A DNA stretch of 64,000 bases from an uncultured Eubacteriales bacterium (GTDB taxonomy: Bacteria; Bacillota; Clostridia; Lachnospirales; Lachnospiraceae): the NCBI GenBank assembly GCA_951800645.1, contig CATOIK010000011.1:1-64000 (forward strand), in the 5' to 3' direction. The position numbers and the translations under genes are program-made. How positions within the stretch are numbered: position 1 is the first letter of the stretch; each line of letters begins with the position of its first letter. Under the pieces are notes generated by a model, which searched no databases, was not told where the DNA came from, and saw nothing but the letters and a program-made list of their open reading frames with translations. Positions 47,684-56,002 of the stretch are shown piece after piece.

Positions 47684-48805
47684 TTATTTCATATCCAGAA
47701 TCTGCTGATACAGGTCAGCCTGATCAGAGGTATTTTCCTCGATAACAGCCTTACAAGCCTCCTGCCACGGAGCCTGATCCTCAACCTCAACTACGGTTAC
47801 GCCGTCAGCCTTCAGCTGCTCCAGAACCTCGTCCTCTTTGTTCTGAGAGTTAGCGCGATTGTTTGCAGAAGCGAACTCACCAGCTTCCATGATGATAGCC
47901 TGCTGATCCTCGGTCAGCTTATCCCAAGCCTCGTCGGTGATGATAACCTGAACAGCGCCCAGGGTGTGGCCATCCAGTAACAGATGGGGAGCAACCTCCG
48001 GGAATGCGTTGGAGTAGTAGTTAGCGATCGGCTGCTCAGCAGCGTCAACTACACCAGTCTGCAGTGCGGAATACAGCTCGTTCATAGCAACTACAGTTGC
48101 GTTAGCGCCCAGACCAGCAACCATACCAGTCATAACCGGGTCGTTGGAAACACGGATCTTTAAGCCTGCCAGATCCTCTAAGCCAGCTGCCGGCTCCTTG
48201 AAGAAGAAGTGACGGAAGCCTTCCTCACCATACCACAGACCTCTTACGCCCAGGCCTAAGCCAACCGGCTCGGTCAGGAACTCATCTGCCAGATCGCTGG
48301 TAGCGAAGTTCCAGAAATGGTTGCGGTTAGCGAAGGTGTACGGGATGGAAAGAAGCAGGGACTTCTTAGCGCCGTAGCTGTTCAGTGCGAATGCAGAGAT
48401 ACGGGACATGTCGATGGTGCCGCCGCCGCCCAGCATGGTATCCAGAACATCGTTCTCAGAACCAAGAACACCGCTGGCCTGAACATCGATGGTGATCTTG
48501 CCATCAGACAGCTCTGCAACTTTTTCCTTGAAGTCGTTAGCCATCTGGCCAACAATGGTATCTAACGGGTTTACCTCTGCATATACCAGAGTAACCTCCG
48601 GCATATTAGCGGTGTCGTATTTGCCGGTTGCCTCAGCTGCTGCCTCGGTCTCTTCCTCAGCTGCTGCATCAGTCTCAGCCGGAGCCTCAGTTGCTGCCGG
48701 TGCTGCTGTGGTCTCCGGAGCCTCCGGGGTTTTTAAGCCGCAGCCAGCTAAAGAACCAGCTACCATTGCTGCACACAGTGCTGCACTTACCATTCTTTTT
48801 TTCAT
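47684..48805 (-). CDS. dctP: TRAP transporter substrate-binding protein (DctP family, second)
   Basis: Lipoprotein signal MKKRMVSAALCAAMVAGSLAGCGL, then an Ala/Glu/Thr-rich spacer (about 25-65) and the DctP domain: VQASGVLGSENDVLDTMLGGGGTIDMS, GLKIRVSNDPVMTGMVAGLGAN and MNELYSALQTGVVDAAEQP. I start it at the ATG at 48805, preceded by AAGGAGGAAAAAAGTATC. It is the first gene of the dctP-dctQ-dctM operon. YesM/YesN upstream are likely to control it. Confidence 0.92.
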   Translation of the reverse strand: MKKRMVSAALCAAMVAGSLAGCGLKTPEAPETTAAPAATEAPAETDAAAEEETEAAAEATGKYDTANMPEVTLVYAEVNPLDTIVGQMANDFKEKVAELSDGKITIDVQASGVLGSENDVLDTMLGGGGTIDMSRISAFALNSYGAKKSLLLSIPYTFANRNHFWNFATSDLADEFLTEPVGLGLGVRGLWYGEEGFRHFFFKEPAAGLEDLAGLKIRVSNDPVMTGMVAGLGANATVVAMNELYSALQTGVVDAAEQPIANYYSNAFPEVAPHLLLDGHTLGAVQVIITDEAWDKLTEDQQAIIMEAGEFASANNRANSQNKEDEVLEQLKADGVTVVEVEDQAPWQEACKAVIEENTSDQADLYQQILDMK

Positions 48806-48902
48806 GATACTTTTTTCCTCCTTAAAAGTGTTTTTAGCCTGCACGCTTTACTCAGCGTCTTTATGCTGTCTTTATAATAATATAATATTTCAAAAATAGA
48901 AA

Positions 48903-48938
48903 GGGTAAATTTTTGTGAATCATAGTATAATTTTACCC
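48903..48938. promoter_or_regulatory. Imperfect palindrome upstream of dctP2
   Basis: GGGTAAATTTTTGT...ATAATTTTACCC, 36 bases, about 100 bases before the dctP2 start. Placed where an AraC-type activator such as the neighbouring YesN-like regulator could bind. This is inferred from position and symmetry alone. Confidence 0.4.
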
Positions 48939-48967
48939 TATCTTAATTTTCTCTTTATACAAAACAT

Positions 48968-49004
48968 ACAGCGTCTGTCTGCAAGACACAGAATCAGGCG
49001 CTGT
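48968..49004 (-). terminator. Terminator of the two-component operon
   Basis: ACAGCGCCTG and CAGACGCTGT pair with one mismatch around 17 bases, a few bases after the response regulator stop, followed by a T-containing tail on the minus strand. Confidence 0.65.
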
Positions 49005-49011
49005 AATGTCT

Positions 49012-49854
49012 TTATTTCTTAAACATTTCCTGCCGGTACTCGCTGGGACTTAATCCAGTGATCCGTTTGAATACCTTGGCAAAATAGTTGGCGTCGCTGT
49101 AACCTACGGCCCGCCCCACATCCTTTACATTAAAGGTAAGCTGAGCCAGCAGCTTTTTGGCCTCGTTTACCCGGTACTCTGTCAGATAGGAGGTAAAATT
49201 CTGTCCGAAGCACTGCTTGAACAGCTTGCAGAAATAAGCCTCCGAATAGTTCATCTGCCGGGACATCTCCTGCATGGAAAGATCCTCCATGTACTGTTTC
49301 CGGATGCACTCGTCAATCAGCTCCATTACATGGGAAAGTCTGGCTGCCTCTGTCTGGCCGTTCTCGTTCTCCGGTTCCTCCGGTTCTGTCAGGCCGGCTC
49401 CAACCGCCTCACTATGACCATGGGCAACTCTTTCCGGCTGGCCAGACTCTTTCCTGGAAATCCGCTCCTCCGTAATCCGCATGGCTTCTTCCAGCACCAG
49501 CATCAGTTCCCGTTCTTCGTAAGGCTTTAGCAGATAGTCCAACGCCCGCACAGTAATGGCCTTTTTGGCGTAGGAAAACTCATCGAAGGCTGTAAGGAAA
49601 ATAATGCAGCAGTCCTTATCTGTCTCCCGGATTTTCTCCGCAGCCCCGATTCCGTTGATGCCCGGCATCTCAATGTCCAGAATGGCAATCTGAATCTGCT
49701 TTTCCCTGTGTATTCGGATGGCCTCTCTGCCATTTTCCGCCTGGTAAATCTCGCACTGTTCTCCCAGCCGGGCTTTCAAGATCTTACAGAGCACCGCCCG
49801 TTCAATCATCTCATCATCTGCAATCAGCAGACGATAGATTCTGTCATCCTTCAT
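49012..49854 (-). CDS. YesN-type response regulator (receiver plus AraC domain)
   Basis: The receiver domain spans about 1-125: acidic IADDE pocket, phosphorylated Asp in LDIEMPG (about 58), Thr in FLTAFDEF and Lys in LLKPYEERE. After a linker, two AraC helix-turn-helix units follow at about 175-278 (LSMQEMSRQMNYSEAYFCKLFK and FNVKDVGRAVGYSDANYFAKVFKRITGLSPSEYR). It activates transcription when phosphorylated by the adjacent kinase. Its start overlaps the kinase gene end by 11 bases. The TRAP operon downstream is the likely target. Confidence 0.93.
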   Translation of the reverse strand: MKDDRIYRLLIADDEMIERAVLCKILKARLGEQCEIYQAENGREAIRIHREKQIQIAILDIEMPGINGIGAAEKIRETDKDCCIIFLTAFDEFSYAKKAITVRALDYLLKPYEERELMLVLEEAMRITEERISRKESGQPERVAHGHSEAVGAGLTEPEEPENENGQTEAARLSHVMELIDECIRKQYMEDLSMQEMSRQMNYSEAYFCKLFKQCFGQNFTSYLTEYRVNEAKKLLAQLTFNVKDVGRAVGYSDANYFAKVFKRITGLSPSEYRQEMFKK

Positions 49855-51340
49855 CGTCCTTTACCTCCTGCGGGATCATCATCTGCACCACGGTTCCGCA
49901 GCCGGCCCGGCTGTAAATCCGCATATCTCCGTCTTCGTATAAAATGTGAATCCGCTTGTAAATATTGCCCAGGCCGATGCCCACCTTTCCGGTGCGGCGG
50001 TCCTTTAAGGCTTCTTCCAGTTTCACTCTCTGTTCTTCTTCCATGCCCAGTCCCGTGTCTGCCACAGAAATCACCACCCGGTTATCCTTCTGCCAGATTT
50101 TCAAGTGGAGCCGTCCCCCCTGCTCTTTTTTGGACAGGCCGTGAATGACTGCGTTTTCCACCAGCGGCTGCAGGGTAAAGGCAGGAATAATGACCTTGGA
50201 TCCGTCTGCCTGAATATCGCTGTCGTACTGAATCCGGTGGCCAAACCGCATCTGCTGAATGTAGACATAATCCTGCACCACCTTCAGTTCCTGCTCCAGA
50301 GGCACAAATTGCTCCGAGGTCTTTAAATTGTAGCGGAACAGATTGCTCATACTGGTAATCATCTTTTCCGTAGTCTGGGCGTCCTCCAGATTTGCCATAC
50401 AGCCGATCATGTTTAAGGTATTAAACAGGAAATGGGGATTTATCTGGCTTTTTAAAAGCTCCAGCTGGGCAGAATCCAGCCGTTTTTCCATCTCCACCCG
50501 CTCCATTTCCTCCCGATGAAGCAGCTCGCTCATCTCATTTTTTTCTTTCAGGGTGTTTATGTAGCCTTCTGTGGCGCGCTTCATCTTGTTATAAGAAGTA
50601 ACCAGCTCTCCAAGCTCATCCCGGTTGGGAATGGCTAAATCCTCCTCAGAAAAATCGTTCTGGGCAATCTTTCTGGAAGACTGTGCCAGACGAATCACCG
50701 GATTTAACAGGGTTCCCAGAAGGATCCGGGTCAGATAGATGGCGGCAATCATCATCATTCCGGAAAACAGCACAATCATATAGGGCATCCGCTCAAAGAC
50801 AGGCACCTGGCTCTGGTAGGTGTTGTTTCCCTCTGCCAAGGTTACCTGCATCAGCCTTCTGGCATAATCCTGCAGATAGCTCTGCATATCATAAACCCGG
50901 TAAAGATCCTTGATAAATTCCATATCGCTGGCAGAGCGGGTAAGCAGCTGATCCCGTGCTTTGCTGTAGTTCTCGTAGCCGTTTTTCACATTCCAGGTTC
51001 TGGCGTAACGCTCCTCCCCAATCTGTACATAATCAAAGGGCAGGGAGCGCAGGCACCGCTCCGTCCGGACACAGGACAGCACATACTCCTCTTTCAGCTC
51101 CTTAGTCCGCTCTCTCACATAGGATTCAAAGGCCCGCACCTCCAGATCCAGGGCCTCCTGGAAATCATTGCAGCGGGCATTGCTGTCTAAAATCTCATTA
51201 AAGTTTCCCAGAGAGAAATCCATTACCTGGATGCTGAAGACAGCGGAAACAGCCATGATCAAAATGACCATGGCTGTGTAAAGACCAAATTTCTGTTTCA
51301 GGTTAATGGATAACCATACATTTCGTATGCGCTGGTACAT
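49844..51340 (-). CDS. YesM-type sensor histidine kinase
   Basis: A helix at about 17-38 (LYTAMVILIMAVSAVFSIQVM) and one at about 185-205 (YMIVLFSGMMMIAAIYLTRILL) frame an extracellular sensor domain of about 150 residues. A HAMP region (about 205-260) leads to the His_kinase domain with phosphorylated His in QINPHFLFNTLN (about 310) and the ATPase with LVENAVIHGL and VADTGLGMEEE. Kinases of this class sense carbohydrates or their binding proteins. It is complete at 498 residues. Confidence 0.93.
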   Translation of the reverse strand: MYQRIRNVWLSINLKQKFGLYTAMVILIMAVSAVFSIQVMDFSLGNFNEILDSNARCNDFQEALDLEVRAFESYVRERTKELKEEYVLSCVRTERCLRSLPFDYVQIGEERYARTWNVKNGYENYSKARDQLLTRSASDMEFIKDLYRVYDMQSYLQDYARRLMQVTLAEGNNTYQSQVPVFERMPYMIVLFSGMMMIAAIYLTRILLGTLLNPVIRLAQSSRKIAQNDFSEEDLAIPNRDELGELVTSYNKMKRATEGYINTLKEKNEMSELLHREEMERVEMEKRLDSAQLELLKSQINPHFLFNTLNMIGCMANLEDAQTTEKMITSMSNLFRYNLKTSEQFVPLEQELKVVQDYVYIQQMRFGHRIQYDSDIQADGSKVIIPAFTLQPLVENAVIHGLSKKEQGGRLHLKIWQKDNRVVISVADTGLGMEEEQRVKLEEALKDRRTGKVGIGLGNIYKRIHILYEDGDMRIYSRAGCGTVVQMMIPQEVKDDEG

Positions 51341-51369
51341 AGAAATTTCTCCGGGTTCAGGTTCTTCGT

Positions 51370-52869
51370 TTAGTTATGGAGGTTGTTTCTCAGCATGACG
51401 TCATGGGCACCGCCTTCTACAATGCTGGTGGCAGATACCAGGGTAATCTTGGCCTTCTGCTGCAGTTCCGGAATGGTAAGGGCGCCGCAGTTGCACATGG
51501 TAGACCGCACCTTGCTTAAGGTCAGTCCCACATTGTCCTTTAGGCTTCCTGCATAGGGAACCAGAGAATCCACGCCTTCTTCAAAGGAAAGCTTCTTATC
51601 TCCGCCCATGTCGTATCGCTGCCAGTTTCTGGCTCTGGCGCTGCCTTCGCCCCAGTATTCCTTCATATAGCTGCCGTTGATATTTACTTTCTTGGTGGGG
51701 CTTTCGTCAAACCGGGCAAAGTAGCGGCCCAGCATTATGAAATCTGCGCCCATAGCCAGCGCCAAAGTCACATGGTAATCGTGGACGATGCCGCCGTCAG
51801 AGCAGATAGGAACATAAATACCGGTTTCCCTGTAGTATTCGTCTCTGGCCTGAGCCACCTCAATCAGAGCCGTAGCCTGTCCCCGGCCAATGCCTTTCTG
51901 CTCTCTGGTGATGCAGATGGCGCCGCCGCCGATTCCTACCTTTACAAAATCTGCGCCGGCCTCAGCCAGGTAGCGGAAGCCTTCCCTGTCTACCACATTT
52001 CCTGCGCCAACCTTGACAGTATCTCCGTATTTCTCCCGGATATAGTCGATGGTAATCTTCTGCCACTCCGTAAAGCCTTCGGAGCTGTCAATACAGAGCA
52101 CATCTGCGCCGGCCTCAACCAGGGCAGGCACCCGCTCTGCGTAGTCTCTGGTGTTGATGCCTGCGCCGACCATGTAGCGCTTGGAGGCGTCGATCAGTTC
52201 ATTCTCGTTCTTTTTATGGGTATCGTAATCCTTCCGGAATACCAGGTACACCAGATGCTGATCCTTGTCCACCAGGGGCAGACAGTTGATCTTATGCTCC
52301 CAGATTACATCATTGGCCTCTTTTAAAGTCATCTCCTCATGGCCGTAAACCAGGTCTTCCAGCTTTGTCATAAAGTCGCCTACCCTGGTATCCAGTTCCA
52401 TACGGCTGATTCGGTAATCCTTGTTGGTAACAATGCCTAACAGCTTTCCGTTAGCGCTTCCGTCCTCCGTTACTGCAATGGTAGAATGGCCGGTCTTTTC
52501 CGTTAGCTGCAGCACATCTGCCAGGGTCATGTCCGGAGAAACATTGGAATCACTGACTACAAAGCCGGCCCGGTAGCACTTTACCTTCCGCACCATCTCT
52601 GCCTGCTTCTCCACAGTCTGGGAACCGTAAATAAAGGAAAGGCCGCCTTCCTGGGCCAGAGCCACAGCCAGTTTATCATCGGATACGGACTGCATGATCG
52701 CAGAAACCATGGGGATGTTAATGGAAAGGGCAGGTGTTTCCCCTTTTTTGAATTTTACCAGCGGAGTCTTTAAGCTGACTGCCGAAGGAACACACTCCTT
52801 GGATGAATAGCCTGGAATCAGCAGATATTCGCTGAAGGTCCTGGACGGCTCCTGATAATAAAATGCCAT
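51370..52869 (-). CDS. guaB: IMP dehydrogenase
   Basis: It oxidises IMP to XMP in guanine nucleotide synthesis. The barrel starts at [12 protein letters not shown], and two CBS domains lie at about 95-215 ([23 protein letters not shown]). The catalytic Cys is in the loop [20 protein letters not shown] (about 305); the family standard is GPGSICTTR..., so this is the variant branch seen in some Clostridia. The flap region has [15 protein letters not shown]. The start is chosen at 52869 after CAGGAGGACAATCAAC, not the ORF-track start 16 codons upstream. It has 499 residues. Confidence 0.92.
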   Translation of the reverse strand: MAFYYQEPSRTFSEYLLIPGYSSKECVPSAVSLKTPLVKFKKGETPALSINIPMVSAIMQSVSDDKLAVALAQEGGLSFIYGSQTVEKQAEMVRKVKCYRAGFVVSDSNVSPDMTLADVLQLTEKTGHSTIAVTEDGSANGKLLGIVTNKDYRISRMELDTRVGDFMTKLEDLVYGHEEMTLKEANDVIWEHKINCLPLVDKDQHLVYLVFRKDYDTHKKNENELIDASKRYMVGAGINTRDYAERVPALVEAGADVLCIDSSEGFTEWQKITIDYIREKYGDTVKVGAGNVVDREGFRYLAEAGADFVKVGIGGGAICITREQKGIGRGQATALIEVAQARDEYYRETGIYVPICSDGGIVHDYHVTLALAMGADFIMLGRYFARFDESPTKKVNINGSYMKEYWGEGSARARNWQRYDMGGDKKLSFEEGVDSLVPYAGSLKDNVGLTLSKVRSTMCNCGALTIPELQQKAKITLVSATSIVEGGAHDVMLRNNLHN

Positions 52870-52984
52870 GTTGATTGTCCTCCTGTTTCTGAAAACTGTT
52901 ACTTTTATTGTATCCATTCATCAGGCGGAACGCAAGTACAAAATCACAGTTCCTTTCAAGATTTATCAAATGGCCCTAAAAGGC

Positions 52985-53845
52985 TCACAACCGGGCTTTT
53001 AGGTTTTCACAAAGCCAGGGAATCTTGGATTCAAACTCTGCGCCGTACCAGCGGGGCGCTGCGGAACCTGCTGTAATCTCAATACACTCCACCACATAAT
53101 CTGCAGCCAGCGCCAGGGCCTCTCCCATGGAAAGCCCCCGCATCAGACCGCCGGTAAAAGCAGAAGAAAAAATATCTCCGGTGCCGTGATAACTCTGGGC
53201 GCATCGTCTGGTAAAGTAGGAAAATTCATTTCCGCCCTTATCCCGGTAAACCACTCCCAGCTTTCCCGGCTCATAGCTTACCCCTGTAAGCACTGCCGTT
53301 TTGCATCCCAGCTTTAATAAGCCGTCCAGTAAATCCTGAATGTAGCTTTCATCGTACTCCGTCCGGTAAGGCAGGCCGGTTAAAAGACTGGCCTCCGTAA
53401 TGTTTGGCAAAATGATGTCTGCCTTGGCGCAGACCTTTGCCATCTGGGCCGGAAAGGCTGAGTCAAAAGCTGCGTAAAGTTTTCCGTTATCTGCCATGGC
53501 CGGATCCACAATAATCACATTAGTTTCCTCTGAAAGCTCCTGACCGGCTTTTTTTCGGAACTTATCAAAAAATCCGCAGACCTGGCGACACTGCTCTGCA
53601 GACGCCAGATAACCGGTGTAAATGCCGTCAAACCCGATTCCTTCCCGCTGCCAGGCTTCTGAGATCGGCTCAATCTGGTCAGATAGGTCCTTACAGGTAA
53701 AGGTTTTAAACATAGTATGGGTAGAGAGTACCGCCGTAGGCAAAATCCCGCACTCTACTCCCATAGCGGAAATAATCGGCAAAGCCACCGTAAGAGAACA
53801 GCGGCCCACGCAGGAAATATCCTGTAATGTGACAATTCGTTTCAT
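52985..53845 (-). CDS. pdxK: Pyridoxamine/pyridoxal kinase
   Basis: This ribokinase-superfamily enzyme phosphorylates B6 vitamers using ATP. The N-terminal DISCVGRCSLTVALPIISAMGVE and the PTAVLSTHTMFKTFT loop match pyridoxamine kinases. NITEASLLTGLPY, the late anion hole HGTGDIFSSAFTGGLMRG with the catalytic Asp at about 223, is intact. At 286 residues it is complete. TTAAGGAGGGCTTAGCAT precedes the ATG, and a short palindrome lies just upstream. Confidence 0.92.
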   Translation of the reverse strand: MKRIVTLQDISCVGRCSLTVALPIISAMGVECGILPTAVLSTHTMFKTFTCKDLSDQIEPISEAWQREGIGFDGIYTGYLASAEQCRQVCGFFDKFRKKAGQELSEETNVIIVDPAMADNGKLYAAFDSAFPAQMAKVCAKADIILPNITEASLLTGLPYRTEYDESYIQDLLDGLLKLGCKTAVLTGVSYEPGKLGVVYRDKGGNEFSYFTRRCAQSYHGTGDIFSSAFTGGLMRGLSMGEALALAADYVVECIEITAGSAAPRWYGAEFESKIPWLCENLKARL

Positions 53846-53861
53846 ATGCTAAGCCCTCCTT

Positions 53862-53880
53862 AACATGACAATCTCATGTT
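53862..53880. promoter_or_regulatory. 7-bp inverted repeat upstream of pdxK
   Basis: AACATGA-CAATC-TCATGTT, directly before the ribosome-binding site. It could be a repressor site or a small hairpin near the start. The regulator is unknown. Confidence 0.4.
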
Positions 53881-53909
53881 GTGTCATTCCTATGGAAGGT
53901 ATCATAGCA

Positions 53910-53964
53910 AAAAGTGGACTGTTTTAAAATGTCCATTTGTCGCATTTTAAGCCAGTCCACTTTT
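53910..53964. terminator. Terminator after the SpoIIQ-like gene
   Basis: AAAAGTGGACTG and CAGTCCACTTTT pair perfectly, with an inner TTTTAAAATG/CATTTTAA stem. The A and T flanks allow termination in both directions; on the minus strand it follows the spoIIQ-like stop by 24 bases. Confidence 0.85.
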
Positions 53965-53987
53965 ATTGTGCTTTGCTGTCTATTGTC

Positions 53988-54779
53988 TTACTCCAAATAA
54001 TCCAGCGGGTCCATGGTCTCTCCCTGATGACGCATTTCCAGGAAAATATTGCTGCCTTCTATCGTGTAATACTTGGTAGGTTCGGCCACATAGCCCATCA
54101 GTTGGCCCTTTTTCAGGTACTCTCCCGCTACGGCACTGACTTCTTTTAACTGTCCGCAAATCAGGGAATAGTCGTTGCCCAAATCCAGCGTCACATAATT
54201 GCCGATTTCCTCGTTAGAGCCGGTTTCCACTACCCTGGCATTAGCCGGAGCATAGACCGGGTCGCTGACTTCACCCTGAATTACCAGGCCGGGATTGCAT
54301 TTATACTGATCCAGCGTGGGGAAATAAATGGTAGATTCCATGCTGTAGTCCAGCAGAATATTCCCCCGTACCGGCCAGGCCATTTTGCTGGTATCTGCAA
54401 AATCCAGTACCAGAGCAGTAGCTGCATCCAAGCCGCTGCCTACAGCCTTTGCATCTTCCCTGGCGCCAGCCACTTCATAGGCGTCCTCTGATACTACCGT
54501 ATCCGGGCTGCCCTCCGCCAACTGGCTCGCCAGTTCCTCTTTTGTCTCTCCCAGGTCAGACTCTTTCAGATTGGAATTTCCTGCAAGGGGAGCATCAAAC
54601 TCCGTATCCTCCGCCAGAAAACCTCCCTGCCCCTGCATATCCACATAGGGGTTCTGCTCCTGTCCGTTTCCTCTTTGAATGGTTACGATACCTGCCGCAG
54701 CAACTATAGTCAGCAGGCCCAGCACCAACATGACAAGGAATAGTTTGTCCTTGAACATCTGATTGATTTTGTCTTTCAC
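53988..54779 (-). CDS. spoIIQ: SpoIIQ-like degenerate M23 peptidase
   Basis: SpoIIQ sits in the forespore membrane during engulfment and forms the channel with the mother-cell SpoIIIA proteins. One membrane helix (LFLVMLVLGLLTIVAAAGIV, about 12-31) is followed by a spacer and a C-terminal LytM domain (about 150-262) with MAWPVRGNILLDYSM, VYAPANARVVETGSNEEIGNYVTLDLG and a final MDPLDYL. The metal-binding His of LytM peptidases (HxGxD and HxH) are replaced by GLVIQG and LICGQL, so it is a structural rather than cutting form. It follows spoIID, which supports the sporulation role. Confidence 0.83.
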   Translation of the reverse strand: MKDKINQMFKDKLFLVMLVLGLLTIVAAAGIVTIQRGNGQEQNPYVDMQGQGGFLAEDTEFDAPLAGNSNLKESDLGETKEELASQLAEGSPDTVVSEDAYEVAGAREDAKAVGSGLDAATALVLDFADTSKMAWPVRGNILLDYSMESTIYFPTLDQYKCNPGLVIQGEVSDPVYAPANARVVETGSNEEIGNYVTLDLGNDYSLICGQLKEVSAVAGEYLKKGQLMGYVAEPTKYYTIEGSNIFLEMRHQGETMDPLDYLE

Positions 54780-54820
54780 CGTTTATCACCTCGGTACTAT
54801 TCTTACCAAAGTGACGGCCG

Positions 54821-55921
54821 TTATTCAGTGATTAAAATAATATTTTTATAATAATACTGCAAAATTTCCTCAAAGCCCCATCCTTCCCTGGCCTGAGCGT
54901 CTGCTCCTGCCTGACTGAGTCCGTATCCGTGTCCGATACCTCTGGTGGTAATGATGATTCTGCCGTCTTTTCCTTCCACAGAGAAACAGGCGGACGGCAG
55001 CCCCAGAGCATATTGAACATCCTCTCCTGCAAAAGTTTTCGACCCGATTTTTATCTCCTCCATGTATCCGGCATCGTCCTTTTTCACAGTCTGAATCTGT
55101 TCCGGCAAATCCGCTTCTCCCACCGGCGAAGCCCCGTCCATGCCGCTTATGATGACTGCAAACTCTCCTTCACTCCAGGAAAACTGCTGCCAGTAGCCCT
55201 CTGCTTCCTCATCCCACCGGCTCTCTGCAGACTGCAGATAGGGATAATCTGCCTCCCCTGTCCGGGTGCGGCCGGCGCTGACTCTGTGAAACAGGGGCAA
55301 AAGATACCGGTCGTCCTGCTTCATAACAATCCCGGCAGTGGCCTGAGCCGCCGCCCTGCATCGCTTAAGGCCTGCAGCTGCCTGCTCCCGCTCCTGTAAG
55401 GAGAGACCGGATAAAGAACCAGAGGCCAGTCCATTTCCGTCTCCCAGATAATCCAGATCCAGCTCCTCCTCATAAATCTCCATCCGGCCGTCCATCAGCC
55501 GGTATAGATAGGTCCGGGCAATCACTGCCTGGCACTTTAAAGCTTCCTCATGGCAGGATGGGTCAATCTGGCAGACCATCACCCCAGGGAGATAATCCTC
55601 CAGGCTCATGTAGGTGCGGACGCCATCCCGCTCCAAAATAATGCGGCGGTCTTCCGAGGCCGCCTCTGCAGCTGTCTCCCCTGCCTCTGCGCCAGCTTCT
55701 GCAGCCTCTGCTGCCATCTCCCCCGCCTCTGCACCAGCTTCCGCCGCCTCCAATGCCTCGCCTGCAGCCTCATTCCCCCCTGCCTCACCACGGTCTTCCA
55801 GAACCGACTCCAATGCCGGCGCTTCCTCCGCCATTGCCGCCCCGGCTGCCCGCATCCAGCACAGACTTACAATCCATGGGGTCAGAATCATCACCGCCCC
55901 GGCCATCATCCATTTTCTCAT
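54821..55921 (-). CDS. spoIID: SpoIID/LytB-domain sporulation protein
   Basis: SpoIID is a lytic transglycosylase that helps move the engulfing membrane during sporulation. A membrane anchor (MMAGAVMILTPWIVSLCWMRAAGAAM) is followed by an Ala/Glu-rich spacer (about 35-90) made of a duplicated 14-residue unit. The SpoIID domain shows LEDYLPGVMVCQIDPSCHEEALKCQAVIARTYL (about 105), LFHRVSAGRTRTGE and GIGHGYGLSQAGADAQA. The catalytic Glu of B. subtilis SpoIID (…AEMP…) aligns to Gln in VCQIDP, so enzymatic activity is doubtful. Its ribosome-binding site is part of the glgP terminator. Confidence 0.88.
   Translation of the reverse strand: MRKWMMAGAVMILTPWIVSLCWMRAAGAAMAEEAPALESVLEDRGEAGGNEAAGEALEAAEAGAEAGEMAAEAAEAGAEAGETAAEAASEDRRIILERDGVRTYMSLEDYLPGVMVCQIDPSCHEEALKCQAVIARTYLYRLMDGRMEIYEEELDLDYLGDGNGLASGSLSGLSLQEREQAAAGLKRCRAAAQATAGIVMKQDDRYLLPLFHRVSAGRTRTGEADYPYLQSAESRWDEEAEGYWQQFSWSEGEFAVIISGMDGASPVGEADLPEQIQTVKKDDAGYMEEIKIGSKTFAGEDVQYALGLPSACFSVEGKDGRIIITTRGIGHGYGLSQAGADAQAREGWGFEEILQYYYKNIILITE
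55662..55745. repeat. 42-bp tandem duplication inside spoIID
   Basis: Units at 55662-55703 and 55704-55745 encode EMAAEAAEAGAEAG / ETAAEA... style repeats in the spacer after the membrane anchor. The spacer length may vary between strains. Confidence 0.7.
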
Positions 55922-55926
55922 AAAAA

Positions 55927-55961
55927 AATCCCTCCCGACTATTACAGTCTATGGAGGGATT
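55927..55961 (-). terminator. glgP terminator overlapping the spoIID ribosome-binding site
   Basis: AATCCCTCC(ATAGACT)GTAAT(AGTCGG)GAGGGATT followed by TTTTT, 41 bases after the glgP stop. The 3' arm contains GGGAGG, the only ribosome-binding site for the spoIID ATG at 55921. Confidence 0.75.
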
Positions 55962-56002
55962 CTTCTAATCATGCTATAAATGACTCAGGAGGAAACTGCT
56001 GC

